Part shown: positions 1 to 7,461 of the stretch, piece by piece | Numbering within the stretch: the stretch's first letter is position 1 | Layout of the letters: every line of letters begins with the position of its first letter | Source of the DNA: Dictyocoela muelleri | Taxonomy: Eukaryota; Microsporidia | Direction of reading: 5' to 3' | Assembly (NCBI GenBank): GCA_016256075.1 | Contig: SDVU01000783.1 | Span: forward strand, 1-10,550 | Length of the DNA stretch: 10,550 nucleotides | Made by a program: the position numbers and the translations under genes | Notes under the pieces: generated by a model | Told to the model about the DNA's origin: nothing | Databases searched by the model: none | The model's input: only the letters and a program-made list of their open reading frames with translations

Positions 1-1
1 C

Positions 2-389
2 GAGGGTTCTTATAATAGTACATTATTTCATGAATTTTTAATTGAAACATACGATTCAAATATTTTTACCACAGATTTCGTACTTGTTATGGATAATGTA
101 CGATTTCATCATTCTCCCCATATTAAGACATTTTTGGCAGATAAAAATATTTCATATTTATTTTTACCTACTTACTCCCCGAATTTAATCCCATCGAGAA
201 TGTATTCGGGATTCTTAAAAGTTATATTTCTAAAAAAGGCCTATCGCAAATACAAAAATAACGTTGTTACAATACATTGAAGATTCTATTATTGAATTTA
301 ACTACCATGGAGTCGAATTTTTTAGAAATTTTTATTCTAATATGTGGGAAAATTTTAATAATGTTTTTAACGGAATTCTTCCAATTTAA
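2..389 (+). pseudogene. Tc1/mariner (IS630-like, DDE_3) transposase, C-terminal half, frameshifted
   Basis: Transposases of this family cut and paste the element at TA sites in the nucleus with a DDE/D RNase H-like core. The reading frame starting at base 2 is open from the window edge. It contains the second catalytic aspartate in LVMDNVRFHHS (near 89) and the family motif LPTYSPN (about 163-183). The frame then changes near 184. NPIENVFGILKSYISKK, with the third catalytic residue (E at 196-198), lies in frame 1 (184-258). The tail, from YIEDSIIEFNYHGVEFF to the stop at 387-389, is in frame 3 (from about 267). Spacing from D to E is 34 residues, giving DD34E. At least two frameshifts make it nonfunctional. 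The N-terminal HTH and first aspartate would lie left of the window. Confidence 0.8.
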
Positions 390-469
390 TAAAAATTAAT
401 TATTCTTATTTAAAAAACATTTTTTTTATTTTTTTATTTTTTTTATTTTTGTTATTTTTTATTTTTTTT

Positions 470-553
470 CCATTCTTTTCTGAACTTTGTTCATTCTTTT
501 CTAAAATTTATCCATTCTTTTCTGAACTTATTCTATTCTTTACTGAACTACAC
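470..553 (+). repeat. Four tandem copies of a 21-bp repeat (CATTCTTTTCTGAACTT-type)
   Basis: Copies start with CATTC or TATTC, with the ATTC core at 472, 493, 514 and 535, an exact 21-bp period. The first and third copies share CATTCTTTTCTGAACTT; the second and fourth are diverged. The array sits between the transposase stop and the predicted terminus at 555. This suggests subterminal transposase-binding sites (inference). Confidence 0.75.
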
Positions 554-557
554 TGTA

Positions 558-770
558 AATATTCTTAAAATACGTATTTAAAAATATATCGAGATTTTTT
601 TTATAATTTGACAATTCCATAATTAGTAGTTTAATTATTTTACAAAATGTGGGTCTAAGGAAAAGGAGAAAGGTATTTTTCTATATAAAAAATATAATAA
701 GAACAAATATTATTTTAAATTTTATTAAAAACATTTAAAATTTAGTTTTTAATAATTTTATATATAATTA
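558..770. other. AT-rich stretch, no gene seen
   Basis: Almost pure A/T with short homopolymer runs. No open frame of note, no RNA signature and no terminal repeat was recognised. It separates the predicted transposon end from the GC-balanced island. Confidence 0.6.
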
Positions 771-935
771 CATGCCGACAGCATCCATAGCTGCTAACCC
801 GAAGAGTTGTTATCTACCGTGATCCGCGACCTTTGGTTCTTGTCGTTTTGATAATACGTCACTTCCTAAGCTACCCAGAAGTCCAGCTGTATACGCGATA
901 TTCGTTTTATCAATGACTCTGCAGAATACAGGTAA
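771..935. other. GC-balanced island of unknown identity (decayed coding fragment or structured RNA)
   Basis: About 165 bases have near-even base composition in DNA that is otherwise mostly A/T. On the minus strand a frame from about 938 down to 770 reads RVIDKTNIAYTAG, then LLGSLGSDVLSKRQ, and further on QLFGLAAMDAVGM, with one internal stop (TAA). The complementary plus frame is also largely open (MPTASIAANPKSC onward, one stop). I recognise neither protein, and both strands being open lowers the weight of either. It could be a laterally acquired or ancient coding fragment, or a piece of an RNA gene. Confidence 0.35.
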
Positions 936-973
936 TTAGTGGCTTTTCATATATTTTTATTTTACTAATTTTT

Positions 974-1000
974 GATGAGGTGCGTCGCCGCACTCATCCC
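974..1000. other. GC-rich stem-loop
   Basis: GATGAGGTGCG pairs with CGCACTCATC across a TCGC loop, a 10-bp stem with one bulged G. It stands in AT-rich DNA beside the GC-balanced island, and no run of T follows it. Function unknown. Confidence 0.55.
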
Positions 1001-1135
1001 CACACCTAGAAGAGTCTCTTATGTTTAATTATCATATTAGACCCTGTTTTAATAAGGTATATTACACTATAACAACTGTATATCACTATTATATTTCTAT
1101 AGTTTTTGAAAGTTCATGTCATTCACTCATTATAT

Positions 1136-1195
1136 ATTCAAGAGTGAAGTTTGCGTGATTCGAACATAGATACTTAAATTTTACATTCAAGAGTG
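1136..1195 (+). repeat. Pair of 11-bp direct repeats ATTCAAGAGTG
   Basis: ATTCAAGAGTG occurs at 1136-1146 and again at 1185-1195, 49 bases apart start to start. The second copy lies inside the anticodon region of the tRNA-like sequence and the first just beyond its 3' end. The arrangement suggests a partial duplication. Confidence 0.6.
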
Positions 1196-1217
1196 TTAAA
1201 CACTGAGCTATCTGACC
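1145..1217 (-). pseudogene. tRNA-derived sequence (tRNA pseudogene or SINE head), minus strand
   Basis: Read on the minus strand from 1217, the sequence starts GGTCAGATAGCTCAGTG, containing a good A box (TAGCTCAGTG, about 1210-1201). It ends in GTTCGAATC (1165-1157), a good B box and T-loop. Between them CTTGA and TTAAG form an anticodon-like stem around ATGTAAAAT, which would put GTA (Tyr) in a slightly oversized loop. The acceptor 3' strand (AAACTTC) does not pair with the 5' strand (GGTCAGA), and the T-stem has mismatches. It is therefore not a working tRNA as written. A decayed tRNA gene or the head of a tRNA-derived SINE are the alternatives. Confidence 0.55.
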
Positions 1218-1249
1218 TTATTAATTTTATAAGATTTTTTTAGGTCTTC

Positions 1250-1287
1250 TAGCGTAAGTGCACATAAGAAATAGTCCGCTTACGCTA
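1250..1287. other. Stem-loop TAGCGTAAG/CTTACGCTA
   Basis: A perfect 9-bp inverted repeat, TAGCGTAAG (1250-1258) and CTTACGCTA (1279-1287), has a 20-base spacer. It is followed closely by a second hairpin. No gene explains it. Confidence 0.6.
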
Positions 1288-1291
1288 TAAT

Positions 1292-1338
1292 AACTAAATT
1301 CTTTTAATAGCTTTAGCATTGTGTAAGAAACTTTAGTT
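1292..1338. other. Second stem-loop AACTAAA-TTCTT/AAGAA-TTTAGTT
   Basis: AACTAAA (1292-1298) pairs with TTTAGTT (1332-1338), and TTCTT (1299-1303) pairs with AAGAA (1325-1329). The spacer is 21 bases and a two-base bulge lies on the 3' side. It begins five bases after the previous stem-loop and has nearly the same loop size. Confidence 0.45.
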
Positions 1339-1414
1339 AATATTTTATAATCTAAAATAAACTTTTAAAATTTATGTTTTACAATAATTTATTATAATTT
1401 TTTATAGACGTAAC

Positions 1415-1707
1415 TGTCGTGTACAAGAGTACAGACAGTTATTGTTGAGGATTGAATAGATTGGTTTTTGATATAAATGGGTTAAAATAGTGTTTACGGT
1501 ACAAAAGGGATATGTGTTTACATTGGTATTTACACTCCTTTTAAAGGTATATAAGAAAAGACATTCAAATAAAGATGCCATCTAACAAAACTTTTAAATT
1601 TAAATTTTCTTCTAAATCTGAAGGGAAAGGTCATCGCGAAGACCCTAACATTCATTCAACCTATCATAGGTTTATAACAGGTCTTAGTCTCCTACGCGGA
1701 CACGACA
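1415..1707 (+). repeat. 5' LTR of the Ty3/Gypsy element
   Basis: 293 bp, beginning TGTCGTGTACAAG and ending GCGGACACGACA, so it has TG...CA ends with a short terminal inversion (TGTCGTGT/ACACGACA). It aligns with 5230-5512 along its full length. It holds a TATA box (1548-1554) and AATAAA (1568-1573), as expected for promoter and polyadenylation signals in an LTR. Confidence 0.93.
1548..1554 (+). promoter_or_regulatory. TATA box in the 5' LTR
   Basis: TATATAA, followed by AGAAAAG. The same motif is at 5365-5371 in the 3' LTR, in an almost unchanged context (TTTTAAAGG before it). Its preservation between the LTRs and its position upstream of AATAAA suit the core promoter. Confidence 0.6.
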
Positions 1708-2520
1708 AGATGAATTCATCAGTATAAAGACTAATCGGAATTATCAAAGTGATTTCCAAAAAAGAAGTTTCAAAATGATGTTAGCTGATACCGACATTGT
1801 GACACAAATTGAAATAGAAATTTTCTAAGATATTTCTAGTCAGGATGTAAACGCAGGATTGGGTGTATAAAAGAACTTATTAAAAATAATTCATATTCCT
1901 AAATCGGTGAAATTGCAATTATAAAGTCTCTACTATCTCAAGAAATAAAAGATCTATTAGATGAATAAAAAGATCCAAATAAGGCATTATAAAATATAAA
2001 TGAGAAAAATACGATATTACATATTTAAAGAAGTGAGAACAATTATTGAGAAATAAAAGACAGATAAACTTAAAGGCCTTTCTGAATATTATAAAAGTTA
2101 AGTTTTTTATTGATTGAGGTAGGACGATGTAAAAAATGGTCTCAAATATATAAAAATATTCTTTTCGAGACGAAATTTTTAGAAAATCTAACAACAGAAA
2201 CAAGAATTCGAATATCTGAAATGGAAAAGGAGACTTTTAAAGACATTGTTAATTATATTTCTAAAGTTGAAGAAACTATTCATAATGACAGAATATATAA
2301 TAAACATAAAGATATATCAAAATTATATGAAAGAAAAAATAATATTGAAACTGAAGATAGAAATAAATATGTATTTTTCATAAAACAAAAACACATAATA
2401 CGGCTGATTGCTTCGGAAAGAAAAAGTGAGAACGAAAATAAATTTAACAGTAACAAAAATTTAATTATAAAGAATTCTAATTTAGAAGGCGAGCTCTTAT
2501 ATTTAAATTCGAAATAAGTG
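1708..2520 (+). pseudogene. Leader and gag-like region of the Ty3/Gypsy element (fossil)
   Basis: This stretch lies between the 5' LTR and the protease remnant, where the family encodes its capsid/nucleocapsid polyprotein. The clearest piece is a frame at 2110-2517, a charged, lysine- and glutamate-rich polypeptide (GRCKKWSQIYKNILFETKFL and onward). It looks like the C-terminal part of a gag-type protein. No zinc knuckle could be made out. The assignment rests mainly on position; sequence recognition is weak. It is broken. Confidence 0.5.
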
Positions 2521-3510
2521 GTCAAGAAATAAGGTGTATAGTAGATGCAGAATCACATATTCAGTTATTTCTAAAAAATTCACAGACGAAAACAATATCG
2601 AAACAACAAACATAAAGCCAGTTTATCTTACAACTGCCTCGAAAGATTCAATAAAGACGGATAAAAAGTTTTCAACAAATATTAACTTTACTGAAATGCC
2701 AAATGCATCGTTAAGAGTAGACTTTTTAGTCGTTGAAAAGTTACCGGAGTATGCAATTTTAGGGAATACATTTTTGAAAACGAACAAGGCGATTATTTGC
2801 TTAGAATCACAATTAATTCGACTTTCAAGTTTGAATATATCTTTTAACACTAGTAAAACGAATTACGTAACAAAGAATTCATTATACCACATCAAAAAAG
2901 AAAAAATAATTAAAGAAATTATGGTTAATAACAGTGATAAGAAATTGGAAACATATACTTCGGCTAAACACAAAATTCAATTAACCTCTGAACCTACAAT
3001 TAAAATTAAGCAATATTTAGTTCCATTTTCTATTCGTGAAAAAGCCAAAGAATATCTAGATGATTTAATTTCGAAGAAAATAATTACGGAATCCGAATCG
3101 AAATATTGCTCCTGCGCATTTTTTATACCAAAAAAGATTAAACGGTCAGATTGATCGTGGACTATAGTAATATAAATAAACTTACTGCTAATGAAGTATT
3201 TTCTTGTCCTAACTTACATGAATGTCTCACAGAATTATCATCTAGCAAGATTTTTAGTTCTATAGATCTGAATATGGGATATCATCATCTACTAATGAGC
3301 CCGGAGTCGAGAAAACACACAAGTTCCGTATTATTAAACGACCAGTATGAGTTTATAAGGATGCCATTTGGGCTTATGAATGATCCAAGATCCTTTTAGC
3401 GGGCTATTAAAAACATTCTTGGGTATTTGAAATTTGTGAATATATACTTGGACGATGTTTTGATACATAGTAAAGAATATGATAAATATCATATTCATAT
3501 CAGGGAAGTA
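2515..3510 (+). pseudogene. Protease and reverse transcriptase region of pol, Ty3/Gypsy (fossil)
   Basis: The region opens with a remnant of a retropepsin-like aspartic protease (near 2535; ILGNTFLK near 2758 fits the C-terminal part of that fold). The reverse transcriptase follows, with the classic Ty3 order. A lead-in near 3025-3080 (SIREKAKEYLDDLISKKII) is followed by IVDYSNINKLT (near 3154), FSSIDLNMGYHHLLM (near 3253) and FIRMPFGLMN (near 3352). The catalytic box is YLDDVLIHSKEY (near 3446). In the living family these make cDNA in cytoplasmic particles. The region is split over several frames and cannot be functional. Confidence 0.88.
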
Positions 3511-3859
3511 GTAAATCGTTAGAGTACATATGGAATGACTATAAAAATTAGAAAATGTGAGTTTTTTAAAACAAAAATCGAATATTTGAAACATTTCATT
3601 ACACCAAGCGGATATTATCCAAATACCCAAAAAGTTGAAAATATAAAATCAAATTCTCCCTAGAACAAGAAAACAATTACAATGACTAATAGGCATTATT
3701 AATTGGTTTCGACAATTTATTTCAAATATTAGTATTAAAATTTTATTACTGACTGATAAACTTAAAAATAAGCAAACTCCTTTTAAATTGAATTACAATG
3801 ATTTGATAAAATTGCGAGCGGTGTGGAATGAAATCGGAATGCTCTTTTTTTAAATTACA

Positions 3860-4140
3860 CAGATTTTTCAAAGAAATTTTTTATTGAAGTAGACGCCAGT
3901 GAAAGAGGAATCGGAGGGGTTATCTATCAAGATCATAGAATATTGAGTTTCTACAGCTATAAGTTGAATGAATCTGAATTAAATTACTCTGAGGTAGAGA
4001 AAGAAAGTTTTGATATTTTCAAAATGATAATCAAATACAAAACATTTTTATTTAACGGCCAATTAATTGTTAGAACCGATAATAGAAATAGTCTATTCCA
4101 ACCTAAAACATCTAGCTCAAAATTCATCGATGGTAAGAAG
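3860..4140 (+). pseudogene. RNase H region of pol, Ty3/Gypsy (fossil)
   Basis: The sequence reads KKFFIEVDASERGIGGVIYQ (about 3870-3930), then SYKLNESELNYSEVEKE, and LIVRTDNRNSL (near 4065). These match the D, E and D landmarks of Gypsy RNase H, which degrades the RNA strand of the cDNA hybrid. It lies between the RT and the integrase, as expected for Ty3/Gypsy. Confidence 0.85.
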
Positions 4141-4224
4141 TATTAAATGAATTTTCAATTACTTACGAATTTATTAAGGGCAACAAAAACATTATTGCTA
4201 ATTTTTTATCACGAGAAGGAAATA

Positions 4225-5209
4225 AAACCTAAAATTATGTTAAATTATGTTGATAAAGAAATAGTTCTGAATACCCACAAAAAATTGGGCCATCCTGGTT
4301 CCTTACGTACCTTTAAAACATTAAAATTGAAATTCGGATTTGATCTTCCATACAACAAAGTGACTAAAATCCTCAATTCTTGTTTAGATTGCAGGAAAAA
4401 TATCATTGATAACAATAAAAATAGAAAGATAGAAGGTATTATAAAATCAGACAGACCTCTACAAAAAATTTCATCTGATATTGCAGGCTTCTTGAAAAAT
4501 AGCATCCATAATTTGAATCCATTACATTCTACATTTTATTTTCTTACTATAACGTATATTTTTTAAGATATTCTGAAATATATTTTTTAAATGAAATAAT
4601 TTTAAACAATATCATAAATAAAGGTTTCAAATTATATTTTAATAAACATCTAATATCCGAAAATTTAATAAGCGATAATAGCCGCCAATATGTAAGTATT
4701 GAATTTAAAAATTATTATCGATAAATTGAGAATAAAACATATTAGAACCAGTGCCTATAATCCGACATATAATATAATTTCCGAACGAAAGAATTAAACC
4801 ATTATAAAAGTTTTAAAAATTTTCAAAGGAAATACAATAAAAAAATAACAATTTTAATTTTAAAAAATTTAAACCAATGTTAAAATACGGCAATAAAAAT
4901 TTTCCTAAAAAAATTTTAGATAAATATAAAAATGACGTATATCAAATTGAAATCGAAAAGGATAAACAATTAAACGAATTAAAAAGGCAAAAAACTCTTG
5001 AAAACACAAATAAAAACTGAAAAGATTTTATTTTTAAAAATTATGACATGTTTTTACATAATAATCATTTAAAGGGTAAATTAGAGAGTAAATATGAAGG
5101 TCAAAATCCAATTATAAGAGTTTTTCATAACAAAAACATTGTTGAAATTAAAAAGCGAAAAGGTCTATTTAGAGTAAACATAAAAAATATAAAACCATAT
5201 CAGGCCTGA
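4225..5209 (+). pseudogene. Integrase region of pol, Ty3/Gypsy (fossil)
   Basis: An HHCC zinc-binding head is visible: THKKLGHPGSLRTFKTLK (near 4270) with CLDCRKN (near 4381). The catalytic core is recognisable from PLQKISSDIAGF (near 4455), through LISDNSRQY (near 4670), to IRTSAYNPTYN (near 4740). The tail near 5085-5208 (KYEGQNPIIRVFHNKNI, then FRVNIKNIKPYQA) resembles the C-terminal DNA-binding domain of Ty3-type integrases. I saw no chromodomain. The region ends about 10 bases before the polypurine tract. Broken. Confidence 0.85.
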
Positions 5210-5217
5210 AAATTTTT

Positions 5218-5229
5218 AGGAGAGCAGAA
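5218..5229 (+). other. Polypurine tract of the Ty3/Gypsy element
   Basis: AGGAGAGCAGAA is 11 of 12 purines, directly before the 3' LTR, where the plus-strand primer site must lie. Confidence 0.7.
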
Positions 5230-5512
5230 CGTCGTGTACAAGAGTACAGACAGTTATTGTTTAGAATTGAATTGACTGATTTTTGATATAAAGGGATTAA
5301 AATAGGGGTTACGGTACAAAAGGGGTAAATGTGTTTACATTGGTATTTACACACCTTTTAAAGGTATATAAGAAAAGACATTTAGATAAAGATGCCTTTT
5401 AACAAAACTTTTAAATTTAAATCTGAAGGGAAAGGTCATCGCGAAGACCCTTACATTCAGTAAACCTATCATAGTTTTATAACAGGTCTTAGTCCCCTAC
5501 GCGGACACGACA
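5230..5512 (+). repeat. 3' LTR of the Ty3/Gypsy element
   Basis: 283 bp, ending GCGGACACGACA like the 5' copy. It aligns with 1415-1707 at about 92-93% identity. The largest difference is a roughly 12-base length change after AAACTTTTAAATTTAAA. It contains the second TATATAA (5365-5371). Confidence 0.92.
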
Positions 5513-6400
5513 GTATCAATTTGCAGACAGCTACATACTTTATATTTATTAATGAAAAATTTATAAAAATAAATTTTTGATAAGCATTTCTAACTTTAAA
5601 ATGTGGTCACAATTTTCAGTGAGGCTATTAAAAAAATTTCATATTAAAATTTCAATTTTCATTTTGAAGCCTTATTAATTAAATTATAAAAATAGACCAC
5701 AATTTTCAAGGTGTTCGCAATTTCTAAAAGGTTCACAATTTCTAGTAACAGTTATAGACACGATTTACTAGAGTTTTGAAAATATTTTACGAAATTATTG
5801 ATACATTTTTTTTATATTTATACAAAATTAAACTTCACTAAAAAAATACCAATAAATATCATAGCAAATTAATTATAGGTACTAATTTGTTCAGTATCAA
5901 GTTTTTTATTGGTTAAAATTATTTGAAATATACCATGTAAAACTGAAAGAGAAAATGTGATATTGACAATTTTTAAGCCATAGTAGAATTTAGGGGGATA
6001 ATAAATTAAAAATAACAGATATCTAAAATCTTATAGTTCAATAATTCACGAATAGTTTTTAAAAACTTTAAAAATTTTTTTCCTATTTGGTAAGTAGAAA
6101 AATCATAAATATCTAAGCAATCTTTTTAATAACGTTTCTTTTATTAGACTATAAAATTTTTAGTATATTAGTGATTGTTTTAGTTTTTTCTCTTCTTAAT
6201 TTTATGGTGGTCTCAAAGCGAGTTAGTACCTAAACTCAAATATCTTTTCGAATTTATATAATATTAAAAATTATGTAACTTAATATTATTTAAAATCTAA
6301 AACTATTGGTGTTTATTCCAAATTTTTTCTTAGCGTATATTTTATTTATTATCTGCCCACGTAAAATCACGCACTTAACTGGGCGTTGATATCCGTTTTT
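5513..6400. other. AT-rich stretch without a gene; small repeat cluster at 5604-5747
   Basis: No open frame of note. Near its left end CACAATTTTCA occurs at 5608-5618 and 5698-5708, with related CGCAATTTCT (5716-5725) and CACAATTTCT (5734-5743). The last two are in 18-bp tandem phase (GTTCRCAATTTCTA). This may be the end of a decayed DNA transposon. From 5760 to 6400 I see nothing beyond A/T runs. Confidence 0.5.
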
Positions 6401-6408
6401 ATGCCAAT

Positions 6409-6481
6409 GGGCGAAAACCAGATTTTCGACTTGGGGAAAAACGTATTTTCGTCTTTGGAGAAAATCCATATTTTCGTCCTA
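6409..6481. repeat. Three imperfect tandem copies of a ~24-bp palindromic unit
   Basis: The units are GGGCGAAAACCAGATTTTCG, then GGGGAAAAACGTATTTTCGT, then GGAGAAAATCCATATTTTCG, each followed by a short pyrimidine-rich tail. TTTTCG recurs at 6423, 6446 and 6471. Each unit can fold as GAAAA pairing with TTTTC over a 4-6 base loop. Confidence 0.65.
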
Positions 6482-6568
6482 GACAAAAAAAATAAATTTT
6501 AAAATTTACATCTCATAGAATGTTAAAATTATATTTTTTAACGTGCAAGCGAGGAAGAGCATTATTAA

Positions 6569-6940
6569 CACATATGTAAAAGATTTCTAATTATGTATAA
6601 AATAAAAGATAGAGCTGAAAGGTATAGGTTTCTAGCAAAAAATTGCTATGTAAGGTATTTTTTAAGACGGTTAAATATATAAAATCAATATCATGATCCT
6701 GAACAATGACAGAAAAACTGAAAAACATGAAATGTAGTTTGATATTAAAGATCTATGTTTATATTACACTGGAAATGAAATAGTTTGTAATGTTTTCAAT
6801 AAGAAGAGCTTATAACAGATATAGTATTAGCATAGATTATATAAAAGATACAATAAAAACAATCATGAATAAAAATAAAAATTATCAACTAAAAATTTTC
6901 AATGATATTCCAGCCATTTTAAGTATGATGACAATGTAGA
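6569..6940 (+). pseudogene. Possible decayed coding sequence, unidentified
   Basis: Several short open stretches follow each other in different plus-strand frames. The frame 6569-6682 reads HICKRFLIMYKIKDRAERYR, then FLAKNCYVRYFLRRLNI. About 6708-6814 includes FDIKDLCLYYTGNEIVCNV. About 6796-6938 includes SIDYIKDTIKTIMNKNKN and FNDIPAILSMMTM. The amino-acid mix looks more protein-like than the surrounding AT-rich noise, but I recognise no domain and each piece is short enough to arise by chance. If real, it is a broken hypothetical gene of unknown function. Confidence 0.22.
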
Positions 6941-7128
6941 TTTTTTCTTAAAAAAATGATTTCTGATTTTAAAACAATGATAGAACTATTATTTTTAGCA
7001 TTTAAAAAAAATTTTTAAAAAATTTTGAAAATTATCGAAAAACTGGAACTTTTAGACTTGCACTATTTAATTTTTATATTTTTATTTATACATATAATAT
7101 TTTTAGACAAAAAACTTTCAAATTATGA

Positions 7129-7163
7129 GGCGCGCGCAGCTCGAACTACGCGCCATTAGCGCC
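7129..7163. other. GC-rich hairpin GGCGCG/CGCGCC followed by a T run
   Basis: GGCGCG (7129-7134) pairs with CGCGCC (7149-7154) over a 14-base loop. A second GCGCC at 7159-7163 can compete for the same arm. A run of eight T follows from 7166. The local GC content is extreme for this window. On the minus strand the loop reads GTAGTTCGAGCT, which resembles a B box, so a tRNA or SINE tail is one possible origin. Confidence 0.5.
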
Positions 7164-7169
7164 AATTTT

Positions 7170-7461
7170 TTTTAATAAATAAGAATGTCACCCCGAGGCT
7201 CGAAAATGGTAAAATTTCATAGCAAATTTTATCTGTAAGTCTAGAGTAAAGAACCTAAAATATTAAATTACGTTAAATATAACTATTTTTGTTAATAAAT
7301 TAGTTATAAATAGAATTATAGATAATTAGGCTCTTATACAAAATTTGATATTTTTAAAAAAATAAAATTTTTAAAAATTTTGTTTAACTTGAAAAATCCC
7401 AAATTTTGTATGGAAGGTAGAAACTAAAAAAGGTATGAAAAATATAAATTAAATATATAAC
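7170..7461. other. AT-rich stretch, no gene seen
   Basis: It contains only A/T-rich sequence and CACCCCGAGGCTCG near 7190. No open frame, RNA or terminal repeat could be supported up to the Merlin target duplication. Confidence 0.55.

Larger units (their letters stand above)
1..555 (+). mobile_element. Right half of a Tc1/mariner-like DNA transposon (5' part outside the window)
   Basis: The left edge cuts through the element. It carries the C-terminal half of a DD34E transposase (2-389), a T-rich tract (about 390-469) and four copies of a 21-bp repeat (about 470-553). It appears to end at CACTG (551-555), followed by TA at 556-557. Tc1-family elements commonly begin CAGTG next to a TA target duplication, so CACTG+TA fits a right terminus. 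The transposase and repeats are seen directly. The exact end is inferred, because the left inverted repeat is outside the window. Confidence 0.6.
1415..5512 (+). mobile_element. Ty3/Gypsy-type LTR retrotransposon, full length but broken
   Basis: The element is about 4.1 kb. It is bounded by two direct LTRs and flanked by GTAAC (1410-1414) and GTATC (5513-5517), an imperfect 5-bp target duplication, the length usual for this family. Recognisable parts in order are a gag-like region, aspartic protease remnant, reverse transcriptase, RNase H, then integrase. Protease-RT-RNase H-integrase is the Ty3/Gypsy order; in Ty1/Copia integrase precedes RT. The LTRs differ at roughly 20 of 280 aligned bases plus two short indels, so they are about 92-93% identical. 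That suggests an insertion neither very recent nor ancient. The internal region is fossil, with on the order of ten or more breaks. Confidence 0.92.

Noticed and set aside
470-553. CRISPR-like array
   Set aside because: The 21-bp units are back to back with no spacers, and the context is eukaryotic and transposon-derived.
974-1000. Hammerhead ribozyme core suggested by TGATGAG next to a hairpin
   Set aside because: CTGATGAG is not matched exactly and no GAAA core box sits at the right distance.
1919-2203. Minus-strand open frame within the LTR element
   Set aside because: Phe/Ile/Leu-rich translation typical of the antisense of AT-rich coding DNA. It lies over the gag-like region of the plus-strand element.
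2280-2850. Two minus-strand open frames opposite the gag/protease region
   Set aside because: They are antisense to recognisable plus-strand element sequence and have no domain of their own.
3334-3630. Minus-strand open frame opposite the reverse transcriptase
   Set aside because: The plus strand encodes clear RT motifs here, so the antisense frame is a shadow.
4245-4505. Minus-strand open frame opposite the integrase zinc finger
   Set aside because: It is antisense to the HHCC region of the integrase fossil and has no independent support.
5169-5354. Minus-strand open frame with several cysteines across the 3' LTR boundary
   Set aside because: It spans the end of pol, the polypurine tract and the LTR, so it cannot be one gene.
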